Of a stretch of 13,778 nt of DNA, positions 7,269-13,778 are shown in pieces (position 1 is the first letter of the stretch; each line of letters opens with the position of its first letter). The notes below the pieces were generated by a model. That model made no database searches. It was not told where the DNA came from and saw only the letters and a list, made by a program, of their open reading frames with translations. This DNA comes from an uncultured Eubacteriales bacterium (GTDB taxonomy: Bacteria; Bacillota; Clostridia; Christensenellales; Christensenellaceae). A program made the position numbers and the translations under genes. Where the stretch lies: NCBI GenBank assembly GCA_905193725.1, contig CAJJPW010000029.1, positions 1-13,778 on the forward strand, in the 5' to 3' direction.

Positions 7269-8087
7269 ATGGACAGGATCAACTTGAAAAAAAAGGCATA
7301 TCAAATGAGAAAGGAAGCCCTGCGCATCATTGAGATGGGCAAAACAGGGCATACAGGTGGGGATCTCTCTGAAGCGGATATACTGACAGCACTTTTTTAC
7401 GATGTGATGCAGATCGATCCGCAAAACCCTCAGTGGGAAGATCGGGATATTTTTATCCTTTCCAAAGGCCATTGTGTGGAAACCTATTATGCCATCTTAG
7501 CTGACTTGGGATTCTTTCCCAAAGCTGAGCTGGAGACGTTTTCACAATTTGGAACTAAGCTGATTGGACACCCTACCAACAAAATCCCAGGCATTGAAAT
7601 GTGTTCAGGAGCGCTGGGCCATGGACTTTCCGTGGGAGTAGGCATGGCTTTGGCCGCGCAAAGGGACTGCAAAAACAGGCATGTATATGTGCTGATGGGA
7701 GATGGAGAACTGGCGGAAGGCTCTGTGTGGGAGGCGGCAATGGCAGCTTCCACATATAAGCTCTCCAACTTAACGGCGATTGTGGACCGAAACCATCTGC
7801 AAATTAGCGGAAATACGGAAGACGTTATGAAGCTAGAACCTCTCAAAGCCAAATGGGAATCCTTTGGATTTTATGTGGTGGAAATCGATGGACATGATTT
7901 TGCGCAGATCATCCCTGCACTGAACATGAGAAGGAAAGATACGCCCGTGTTGGTTTTAGCCAATACTGTCAAGGGAAAAGGCGTGTCTTTTATGGAAAAC
8001 ATCGCAAAATGGCATCATGGGGTTCCAAATGATGAACAATATCAACAGGCGCTGAAAGAACTGGATGAGGTGATGGGAAATGAATGA
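7269..8087 (+). CDS. Transketolase, N-terminal (thiamine diphosphate pyrophosphate-binding) subunit
   Basis: The protein has 272 residues. The ATG at 7269 with GGAGA (7256-7260) is preferred to an in-frame TTG at 7209 that directly abuts the previous stop and has no ribosome binding site; the extra 20 residues would not belong to the fold. The conserved order of a transketolase first domain is present: GHTGGDLS (His28), SKGH (His68), the segment GHPT..CSGALGHG (100-119), and the thiamine diphosphate/Mg motif GDGELAEG (144-151) closed by Asn175. It is half of a split transketolase, whose other half is encoded next with an 8-nt overlap. The enzyme moves a ketol unit from a ketose phosphate to an aldose phosphate. 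In this sugar operon a dedicated donor, such as the product of the adjacent kinase, is likely rather than a housekeeping pentose phosphate role. Confidence 0.93.
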   Translation: MDRINLKKKAYQMRKEALRIIEMGKTGHTGGDLSEADILTALFYDVMQIDPQNPQWEDRDIFILSKGHCVETYYAILADLGFFPKAELETFSQFGTKLIGHPTNKIPGIEMCSGALGHGLSVGVGMALAAQRDCKNRHVYVLMGDGELAEGSVWEAAMAASTYKLSNLTAIVDRNHLQISGNTEDVMKLEPLKAKWESFGFYVVEIDGHDFAQIIPALNMRRKDTPVLVLANTVKGKGVSFMENIAKWHHGVPNDEQYQQALKELDEVMGNE

Positions 8088-9021
8088 GAATAACATTTCA
8101 AATAGACAGGCGATTTGTGAAACCTTGGTAGAACTTGCCGGGCAAAATCAGGATATCATTGTGCTCACCAGCGATTCGCGGGGTTCCGCAGGCATGGCGC
8201 CGTTTGTAGAAAAGTATCCAGCGCAGCACGTGGAGACGGGAATTGCTGAGCAAAATATTGTGGGAATTGCAGCAGGAATGGCAAGGATGGGCAAACAGCC
8301 TGTGGTGGCCTCCCCCGCATCCTTTTTGACTATGCGCAGTATTGAGCAAATTAAAGTGGATGTGGCCTATTCCCATACCAATGTGACGCTGCTGGGAATC
8401 AGTGGAGGGCTCAGCTATGGGGCGTTGGGGATGACGCATCATAGTTTACAGGACATTGCTGTAGTCAGCGCCATTCCAGGCATCGACGTAATCCTGCCGG
8501 CAGACCGATTTGAAAGCTCGGCGGTATTTTATGATCTCATGTCAAACCCGCGCCCTGCTTATGTGAGAGTGGGCAGGAATGCCGTGCCCGACGTCTATGA
8601 TGGAGATGCTGGGTATCAGCCTGGTAAAGCGACGATTGTGCGGGAAGGCAGCGACGCTTGCATCATTGCCACGGGAGAGATGGTATTTGCAGCCGCAAAA
8701 GCAGCTGACATATTGGAGTCAGAGGGAGTTTTGGTGCGAGTGCTGGATATGCATACCATAAAACCGGTGGACACTCAAGCGATTCAACAAGCAGCTGACA
8801 CGGGATTTGTGTTGACCATGGAAGAACACAGCATCTTTGGAGGATTGGGCAGCTTGGTAGCGGGTATTTTAGCCCAGTATCGGCCCACGAGGATGAGAAT
8901 GCTGGCCATCCCAGACGAGCCAGCAGTGGCGGGGACAAGTAAACAGGTCTTTGAACACTATGGACTTACGGCGGAAAATGCCGCACGCATCATTCGAGAG
9001 GCGGTGGAAGGGGATGTATAA
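8080..9021 (+). CDS. Transketolase, C-terminal (pyrimidine-binding and C-terminal domain) subunit
   Basis: The protein has 313 residues. Its ATG lies inside the end of the N-subunit gene (8080-8087 shared), with a full GAGGTGAT ribosome binding site at 8067-8074, so translation is probably coupled and gives equal subunits. Glu57 in ETGIAEQN is the residue that activates the thiamine ring, and SPASFLTMRSIEQI (78-91) is the pyrimidine-binding stretch. GMTHHSLQD (117-125) supplies active-site histidines at the position of the transketolase THQP region. The C-terminal domain (from about 180) includes a TGEMVFAAAKAA segment and the MEEHSIFGGLGS motif. The active site forms between the two subunits. 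Substrate-contact loops differ from classical transketolase, consistent with a special donor. Apulose-4-phosphate transketolase (AptA/AptB) is the described split enzyme I would compare first. Confidence 0.92.
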   Translation: MNENNISNRQAICETLVELAGQNQDIIVLTSDSRGSAGMAPFVEKYPAQHVETGIAEQNIVGIAAGMARMGKQPVVASPASFLTMRSIEQIKVDVAYSHTNVTLLGISGGLSYGALGMTHHSLQDIAVVSAIPGIDVILPADRFESSAVFYDLMSNPRPAYVRVGRNAVPDVYDGDAGYQPGKATIVREGSDACIIATGEMVFAAAKAADILESEGVLVRVLDMHTIKPVDTQAIQQAADTGFVLTMEEHSIFGGLGSLVAGILAQYRPTRMRMLAIPDEPAVAGTSKQVFEHYGLTAENAARIIREAVEGDV

Positions 9022-10468
9022 TATCACAATCGACCAGAGTACCTTTTCCACTAAGGCAATTCTCTTCGATGATAAGGCAAATGTGGTAGGGCGCATCAAC
9101 AAAGCACACCGGCAAATTACCCCTTGCGCCGGCTGGGTGGAGCATGACCCGGAGGAAATTTATGAAAATTTGAAATGGGCTGTGAAGGAGCTGCTGGAGG
9201 CCAATGGGGTTCCAAGTGAAGAGATTCAATATCTTTCTATCACCAACCAGCGGGAGACCACTGTGGTGTGGGATGAGACGGGAAAACCGGCATATCACGC
9301 TATTGTCTGGCAGTGTGCACGGGCCAGTGAAATTACAGAGCGCCCGGAGATAGCAACCCATGGGGAATCTATAAAAAGCCTCAGTGGCATGAACCTCTCT
9401 CCCTATTTTTCCGCGGCTAAGGCTCGCTGGATCAAGGAAAATACTGCTCCGGGTAGGAAGCTGTATTTTGGCACCATGGACAGTTGGCTGATTTTCAAAT
9501 TGACGGGAAACCATGTTACGGATTACTCCAATGCCAGCAGGACCCAGCTGATGAATTTAAAAGAGCTCTGTTGGGACGACGATCTTGTGGGGATTTTTGG
9601 TTTGGAGGATATGGTGTTGCCCAAGATACTCCCCTCGGACAGCATTTTTGGCGAGACGGATTTGGACGGGGTGTTCCACAAGAAGGTTCCCGTCTGCGGC
9701 GTAATGGGAGATAGTCACGGGGCATTATTTGGCCAACACTGCTGGAAGCCAGGTATGGGAAAGTGCACCTTTGGAACAGGAAGTTCTGTGATGGTAAACA
9801 TTGGCGATGTACCTCTGCTCTCAGATGAAGGGTTAGCCACATCGGTTGCTTGGAATCTTTCGGGGAAGACTCAATATGTATATGAGGGAAACATCAACTG
9901 CACAGGAGATACCCTAAATTGGCTCCAAAATGAGATGGAAATTTTGCCGGATGCCATGCTTTCTGAGGAATATGCAACTAAGGTGGAGGAGAATTATGGA
10001 GTATACTTAGTTCCCGCTTTTTTGGGCTTGGGCGCACCTTATTATGATGCAGAGGCGCGGGGGATCATCTGTGGACTTTTCCGCAATGCGAACAAGTACC
10101 ACATTGTCCGGGCTGCGCTGGAATCCATCGCCTATCAAATCAACGATATTCTGTTGCTGATGAAAAAGAAAATGTCTTTAGAAGAGCTTAGAGTGGATGG
10201 AGGGGCGACTCGCAATGCATTTTTAATGCAATTTGTCTCGGATATCTGCCAAGTGGGGATTGTAAAGAACCAAATAGAGGAGCTATCTGCTCTGGGGGCA
10301 TATTATGCAGGAGGACTGGGGACGGGGATGTTCCAAAACCGAGAAGAGATCGAAAAACTCTATCGAGCTGATAGGATTTACAGGCCAAAAATGGAAAGGC
10401 AAAAAGCAGATTTATTTTATACAGGATGGCAAAAAGCAGTTACCAAGGCTCGAGCAAACTGTAGCTAG
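9014..10468 (+). CDS. FGGY-family carbohydrate kinase, glycerol-kinase-like
   Basis: The protein has 484 residues. The start at 9014 overlaps the previous stop by 8 nt and gives the expected N-terminus (NITIDQST); an in-frame ATG at 8951 would lie deep in the upstream gene. It aligns throughout with glycerol kinase: NQRETT (78-83), AIVWQ (96-100), SPYFSAAK (129-136), MDSWLIFKLTG, TDYSNASRT, catalytic base Asp233 in GDSHGALFGQ, phosphate loop TFGTGS, PAFLGLGAPYY and the C-terminal VDGGATRN with SALGAYYAGG. Residues that hold glycerol are kept (Arg80, Glu81, Trp99, Tyr131, Asp233). However, the ATP loop DQGTTSSR is DQSTFSTK, and the Gln after the catalytic Asp is Ser234. The substrate is therefore probably a glycerol-like ketose or polyol, not simply glycerol. 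In context it makes the phosphorylated donor for the transketolase encoded immediately upstream. Confidence 0.88.
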   Translation: MYNITIDQSTFSTKAILFDDKANVVGRINKAHRQITPCAGWVEHDPEEIYENLKWAVKELLEANGVPSEEIQYLSITNQRETTVVWDETGKPAYHAIVWQCARASEITERPEIATHGESIKSLSGMNLSPYFSAAKARWIKENTAPGRKLYFGTMDSWLIFKLTGNHVTDYSNASRTQLMNLKELCWDDDLVGIFGLEDMVLPKILPSDSIFGETDLDGVFHKKVPVCGVMGDSHGALFGQHCWKPGMGKCTFGTGSSVMVNIGDVPLLSDEGLATSVAWNLSGKTQYVYEGNINCTGDTLNWLQNEMEILPDAMLSEEYATKVEENYGVYLVPAFLGLGAPYYDAEARGIICGLFRNANKYHIVRAALESIAYQINDILLLMKKKMSLEELRVDGGATRNAFLMQFVSDICQVGIVKNQIEELSALGAYYAGGLGTGMFQNREEIEKLYRADRIYRPKMERQKADLFYTGWQKAVTKARANCS

Positions 10469-10574
10469 CCGCCAGAGGTGATGGTGAGTAAGTGGCTAAA
10501 GTTACTAATACACTGTAAGATAGTAGCAATACATTCCATAGCCAATGAAAAGTGACTTTCCAGAGAAAAGCGAC

Positions 10575-10608
10575 AAAAAAGCAAGGCATGTTCATGCCCT
10601 GCTTTTTT
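10575..10608. terminator. Rho-independent terminator, potentially bidirectional
   Basis: A stem GCAAGGCAT / ATGCCCTGC (10581-10589 and 10594-10602, one A-C mismatch, GTTC loop) is followed by six T (10603-10608). It is preceded by six A (10575-10580), which extend the stem and give a T-run on the other strand. It lies about 107 nt after the kinase stop and ends the plus-strand operon. Its symmetry lets it also stop transcripts arriving from the FAD-enzyme gene. Confidence 0.85.
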
Positions 10609-10718
10609 GCAAAGAGGATTCTAAACAAAAGGGCAGGGGAGAGAATGCTATGATGAAGAAGGGAGATGATGCCATACTCCACCCACCACCCATGAGCATA
10701 TATACATAATAGCTTTTG

Positions 10719-10766
10719 CTTTGCGCGTAAGTATCACATCAGTAGGGTACAAGCCTACGCGCAAAG
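10719..10766. repeat. 11-bp perfect inverted repeat with an alternative inner hairpin
   Basis: CTTTGCGCGTA (10719-10729) is the exact reverse complement of TACGCGCAAAG (10756-10766), with 26 nt between. A competing hairpin GTAGG (10742-10746) / CCTAC (10754-10758) overlaps the right arm, so the two folds exclude each other. Neither strand has a T-run after the stem. It lies 42 nt beyond the stop of the FAD-enzyme gene and could be a 3'-end stabiliser for that message. Confidence 0.65.
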
Positions 10767-10807
10767 AAGCGCTGTCTCATAGAACAAGGGATATTCGTCT
10801 AAAGAGC

Positions 10808-12283
10808 TTATTTGGAGTAATCCCCCTGTTGAACTAGGACGCCAGGATTCATGATGCCTTTGGGATCCATCATTTTCTTGAGATTTTCGATTAAGAAATA
10901 GGAAGATCCATGTTCGCTGGGAGCGAATTTTACCCGCTGTTTGCCCATACCATGATGATGGACGCAGCCACCGGTTTCCGTCTTTAATACTTCCTCGCAA
11001 ATAGCATCGATCACAGCTTGGTGTTCCTGCTTATATGTCTGCGGGGATTTTACTTTGATGCGGTAGACAAAATAGATATTGAGGCCCGTCTGGTATGCGT
11101 GGGAAGCATGCCCACCCAGTAGCACCAGATTGTCGATTTTTTGTGGGACGTTTTTGATTACATTCTCATAAATGGTGCGAATATCGGTGTAATTGGCCGA
11201 GATCTCATTGGTAGCATAGAAGATTCCCGTTTCCCGATATCTTTGGCGCAGCTCTTCGGAGCGGAAACTGTTGCAAAGATCGTTGCGGTGAATGAGCCAA
11301 TGGTCAACGGCCTCTGTGCCAATATAGCGGGCATGGGCAGCTTTTGCAAAGGAGTCAACTCCATGGCCTGTGGCTTGGGCGATTTCTGGTGGACCCTCTG
11401 CCACAAAAAACATAAATGCCTCGCCCTCTTGTAACTCTACGCTGCCAAAGTTGGCGTCAAAGTCGGCCTTATCATATAAACGCACCACAGAGGGACGATA
11501 CCCTGCTGCCATGATATTGCGGATGGTTTCTATCCCCGTTTCCATATTGGGAACAATATAGCCGCCTTTCCAAAAATCATTGGGATAATACTGAAATATT
11601 TTCACTGTCACTTCCGTAATAAAGGCAAAGGCGCCCTCACTGCCAAGAAAGAGACTGCGCAGGTCAGGGCCAGCGGACCGACGGGGCACGTTGCGAATGC
11701 GCAGAACTCTTCCATCCGGCATCACTGCCTCTAGCCCACAAAGCAGATCTTCAATACCCCCGTAATAGGTGGAAAATTGCCCAATGCTTCGCGTTGCTAC
11801 CAGACCGCCCATCTGTGCCACGGGCAAGGATTGAGGGGAGTGCCCAGTAGTATATCCTTTTTGCCGCAAAAGCTCTTCTAGCGTGTTGAGAGGAACGCCG
11901 CATTGGCAAGTAGCACACATATTGTACTCGTCAATTTTTAGAATTTGATTCATGGCAGAAGCGTCAATCATAACAGTTCTATCATTGATGGCAGAGAGTA
12001 GCCCTTCGTAAGAGGAGCCGCCGGTTCTGGCAATGACACTAATTTCATTGTCGTTACAGAAAGCCAGTGCTTTTGCTATTTCGTCTTTAGAATGGACATT
12101 TAAAATGCAAATGGGTTGATAGGGACTATATACCCCAAAGGCTTTTGCATATTTTCTGTTGTCTGAGTCGTGTTCCAGCAGAGCCTGCTCATTGGTAATG
12201 ACATTTTCTGCCCCAAACAGCGACTGGAAATGAGAGATAATTTGATCTTTACTGAAATCCGCACTTTTAGTCGTGTTCGCCAT
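10808..12283 (-). CDS. FAD-binding oxidase/transferase of the alkyl-DHAP-synthase (AGPS)-like branch
   Basis: The protein has 491 residues. AGGAGG (complement of 12293-12298) lies 9 nt before the start. The FAD-binding (PCMH/FAD_binding_4) domain spans about 50-235: RTGGSSYEG (86-94), GHSPQS (147-152), GGLVATRSIG (159-168), YGGIEDL (174-180), PRRSAGPDLR (200-209) and GSEGAF (214-219). The C-terminal domain has VRLYD (267-271), IYFVYRI and GGCVHHHGMGKQR (438-450), and ends in DPKGIMNPG. From memory, these motifs, including the triple His and the Arg of VRLYD, match human alkylglycerone-phosphate synthase more closely than glycolate or lactate oxidases. Ether-lipid synthesis is unlikely next to a sugar operon; oxidation of a polyol, hydroxy acid or triose-like substrate is more plausible. 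It is on the strand opposite the operon, converging with it, and downstream of the regulator. No electron-transfer partner gene is present. Confidence 0.85.
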   Translation of the reverse strand: MANTTKSADFSKDQIISHFQSLFGAENVITNEQALLEHDSDNRKYAKAFGVYSPYQPICILNVHSKDEIAKALAFCNDNEISVIARTGGSSYEGLLSAINDRTVMIDASAMNQILKIDEYNMCATCQCGVPLNTLEELLRQKGYTTGHSPQSLPVAQMGGLVATRSIGQFSTYYGGIEDLLCGLEAVMPDGRVLRIRNVPRRSAGPDLRSLFLGSEGAFAFITEVTVKIFQYYPNDFWKGGYIVPNMETGIETIRNIMAAGYRPSVVRLYDKADFDANFGSVELQEGEAFMFFVAEGPPEIAQATGHGVDSFAKAAHARYIGTEAVDHWLIHRNDLCNSFRSEELRQRYRETGIFYATNEISANYTDIRTIYENVIKNVPQKIDNLVLLGGHASHAYQTGLNIYFVYRIKVKSPQTYKQEHQAVIDAICEEVLKTETGGCVHHHGMGKQRVKFAPSEHGSSYFLIENLKKMMDPKGIMNPGVLVQQGDYSK

Positions 12284-12625
12284 TTTAAATTTCCTCCTGT
12301 GAGTTTGAATAAATGATTTGGATTATAAATATATAATATTTTGTACATTGAGGTAAGCATATCACAAAAAATTTCATTTGTAAATACTGAATATATAAAA
12401 AAATGAAAATTAAACTTAAAAAATACTGTATTTTTTTGAGAAAGAGGACTATTTTCCTAACTTTTACTCAATTTTACAAAGAATAATAGATAGCATGGAC
12501 TTTCAAATATTTCTTAGGAGCATGGATGCCGAACGGTACAGATGTTTTCAGACGATAAGAATAAGGGAGTCAGTCGCCTTGTAATCCCACATCTGAAAGA
12601 TAGAAACAGTCAAATGAGAAAGAAT
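12284..12625. promoter_or_regulatory. Intergenic region between the regulator gene and the FAD-enzyme gene
   Basis: The 342 nt upstream of the FAD-enzyme gene are very AT-rich on the side near it. On the minus strand a TATAAT (complement of 12322-12327) could be its -10, but no good -35 is found at the right distance, which suggests activator dependence or transcription from the regulator promoter. A 19-bp palindrome lies at 12418-12436. Between 12539 and 12598 several short complementary segments could fold in competing ways: CAGATGT with ACATCTG, and TTTCAGA with TCTGAAA. No gene is supported here. Confidence 0.5.
12418..12436. promoter_or_regulatory. 19-bp palindrome, operator candidate or weak terminator
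   Basis: AAAAAATACTGTATTTTTT has 9-bp perfect arms around a single T. It lies about 135 bp upstream of the FAD-enzyme start and about 190 bp after the regulator stop. As DNA it is a symmetric protein site; as RNA it would give an A/U stem with a run of U, a weak terminator for the regulator message. Its arms do not match the operon palindrome at 166-181. Confidence 0.45.
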
Positions 12626-13561
12626 CTAGTAATAAAGAGGCGGCATTGTACCGTTAATGACCTGGTTTTGCACCTCGAGAATTTTATCAGCCTGCAATAC
12701 GTGGGTGAGCAACTGGTCAATACCGTAATTATTAGAGGAGGCGAGGACGACAGTGTTAGTAAAAGCCTCTACCTCTTCCGATGTATAATCGGGCAGGCAT
12801 AGGTCAAAACATTGGGAGAAGTAGATGGGATTAATGGCGTCCATCCTAGCAACGGTAAAGTCAGCACTTCCGTTGATGACACTCAAGCGGGTATTGATAT
12901 AGGAAGTCTCAAAGCGGCGGATATCTTTGCCTTGACAGACTAAATTGGTCAAATAAGCCTGGTCAATAGAGCTGGAATCCAACGCAACAACCATGCCATC
13001 TTGCACTTCAGTCAGCCCACTGCGGAATAGCAACGTGTATTTTCCACTATAGGCACAGCCATGTAAGTCCATCACCTTGTGGATGGATTCATATTGGTCC
13101 AGAAGAATGGAACTAGTGAGCTGAGAGGCGATGACAAAATCGTATTTATCCTTGCTAAGCCCCTCAAGGCGGGTGCGCGAGCCCTGAATAAAGGCACAGT
13201 TGAAGGAAACTTTATCTTTTTTCATGCATTCGCATATCCCTGTGGCGAGGCCGGAGACCAAGGGGTTGAGAGGGAGCGCCATGGCCCCTGTGAGAGTGCC
13301 AAAGCCAGAATAATCCCATAGGAGGGATTGGTTTTTATCTAGCAAAACGGTGCCTAAATGCCCTCTAAATTGTGTGGAGATACACTGCTTCTGAGATAAA
13401 AATAGCATAGCTGCTTGAATCGTTCCGCGAGACATGGAGAACGCGTTGACGTAGTGGTCAATCGTCGGGATGGTGTCTCCAGGCTGGATCACAAGAAAAT
13501 CTCTTGCAAGATTCATGACCGCTAATTTATTTTTCAGAAAGAAATTATCAGATATTTTCAT
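12626..13561 (-). CDS. YhfZ-like (GntR-related) transcriptional regulator
   Basis: The protein has 311 residues, the usual size of YhfZ proteins. Residues about 8-75 form a winged helix: GDTIPTIDHYVNAFSMSRGTIQ (28-49) is the helix-turn-helix and FRGHLGTVLL (65-74) the wing. The rest matches the YhfZ C-terminal domain, which has a binding-protein-like fold: the signature GTLTGAMALPLN..SGLATG (88-108) corresponds to its TGxMPLPY...GLATG motif, followed by YDFVIASQL. The domain probably senses a small metabolite. There is no clear ribosome binding site before ATG 13561 (only GATGGG), so expression may be low. It is likely the local regulator of the operon and of the FAD-enzyme gene downstream. 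Family recognition is from motifs recalled, not from a search; the HTH plus ligand-domain layout is well supported. Confidence 0.78.
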   Translation of the reverse strand: MKISDNFFLKNKLAVMNLARDFLVIQPGDTIPTIDHYVNAFSMSRGTIQAAMLFLSQKQCISTQFRGHLGTVLLDKNQSLLWDYSGFGTLTGAMALPLNPLVSGLATGICECMKKDKVSFNCAFIQGSRTRLEGLSKDKYDFVIASQLTSSILLDQYESIHKVMDLHGCAYSGKYTLLFRSGLTEVQDGMVVALDSSSIDQAYLTNLVCQGKDIRRFETSYINTRLSVINGSADFTVARMDAINPIYFSQCFDLCLPDYTSEEVEAFTNTVVLASSNNYGIDQLLTHVLQADKILEVQNQVINGTMPPLYY

Positions 13562-13592
13562 ACTTCATACCCATCTTACTGTGATATAGACT

Positions 13593-13622
13593 ATTTTAGC
13601 ATATAATTTGATTAAGGTACAA
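13593..13622 (-). promoter_or_regulatory. Promoter of the YhfZ-like regulator gene
   Basis: On the minus strand, TTGTAC (complement of 13617-13622) and TAAAAT (complement of 13593-13598) are separated by 18 nt, and a TG one base before the -10 makes it an extended -10. Transcription would start near 13586, leaving a leader of roughly 25 nt. A copy of the operon 8-mer TGAATATT lies on the minus strand at 13657-13664, about 35 bp upstream of the -35. Confidence 0.6.
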
Positions 13623-13753
13623 TATTTTGTTTAATACATTTCAGAAAGTAATAAAAAATATTCAAAAGATAAAAAATTTAAAATGAGGTAAAATAGCAGA
13701 AAAAAGGGGATATTGAAATAATTATTTAATTTTCAAAAAAATGAAAATAATGA

Positions 13754-13778
13754 TTGACAAATATGGAAAAGAAGTTAT
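13754..13778 (+). promoter_or_regulatory. Possible promoter -35 at the right edge, reading out of the window
   Basis: A perfect TTGACA (13754-13759) is followed, with a 16-nt spacer, by TAT at the last three bases, so the -10 would be cut by the window edge. It would drive a rightward gene diverging from the regulator. Only half of the promoter can be seen. Confidence 0.3.

Larger units (their letters stand above)
10469..10807. other. Gene-free region between converging operons
   Basis: These 339 nt hold no convincing gene. They contain the operon terminator (10575-10608) and a long inverted repeat (10719-10766). Two tiny reading frames were seen: 24 codons from ATG 10481 (AGAGGTG almost touching the start) and 19 codons from ATG 10650 (GGGGAG upstream). 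Neither encodes anything recognisable and both are unsupported. Confidence 0.6.

Noticed and set aside
8080..9021. DXS (1-deoxyxylulose-5-phosphate synthase) fragment
   Set aside because: The gene order and lengths are those of a split transketolase, and the sugar-operon context does not fit isoprenoid synthesis.
10481..10709. Two micro-ORFs of 24 and 19 codons between the convergent genes
   Set aside because: The ribosome binding site spacing is poor for the first, and neither has recognisable content or any supporting conservation.
12532..12655. 9-bp inverted repeat AACGGTACA / TGTACCGTT
   Set aside because: The arms are about 107 bp apart, one lies inside the regulator gene, and a 9-bp match at that distance is expected fairly often by chance.
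12522..12802. Short plus-strand reading frames near and across the end of the regulator gene, starting at 12522, 12526 and 12542
   Set aside because: The first two are tiny, and the third mostly runs antisense through the regulator gene. The translations resemble no family I know. A decayed gene remnant cannot be excluded but is not supported.

Overview
The window looks like part of a low-to-moderate GC Bacillota genome, most likely class Clostridia. The reasons are AT-rich intergenic DNA, strong AGGAGG-type ribosome binding sites, a SigA-type TTGACA-N17-TATTAT promoter, a lipoprotein sugar-binding protein and a transketolase split into two genes. The species cannot be told from sequence alone. 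No rRNA, tRNA, CRISPR array or insertion sequence was recognised.

Layout: positions 1-266 hold an AT-rich leader with a strong promoter whose spacer contains a perfect 16-bp palindrome. Nine plus-strand genes follow as one apparent operon (267-10468): an SDR dehydrogenase; a complete CUT2 (ribose/LsrACDB-like) ABC importer made of a lipoprotein binding protein, two different permeases and a double-domain ATPase; an alpha/beta hydrolase with an aspartate nucleophile; the N- and C-terminal halves of a transketolase; and a glycerol-kinase-like FGGY kinase. The last three genes overlap by 8 nt at each junction. A strong terminator follows the kinase. On the minus strand, facing the operon, are an FAD enzyme of the alkyl-DHAP-synthase branch (10808-12283) and, upstream of it, a YhfZ-type regulator (12626-13561) with its own promoter. 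A TTGACA at the right edge may start another rightward unit.

Inferred working model: a small sugar or polyol is imported. It is oxidised by the SDR (probably NAD-dependent) and/or the FAD enzyme to a ketose. The FGGY kinase phosphorylates the ketose, and the split transketolase moves a two-carbon unit to an aldose phosphate. There is no aldose isomerase and no aldolase, which favours a polyol or ketose as the imported compound. The closest described logic that I know is the D-apulose kinase plus apulose-4-phosphate transketolase route for the branched sugar apiose. The additions of a dehalogenase/epoxide-hydrolase-like enzyme, an AGPS-like flavoenzyme and a YhfZ regulator do not match a pathway I recognise. 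The cluster is therefore a candidate uncharacterised carbohydrate pathway with an unknown substrate.
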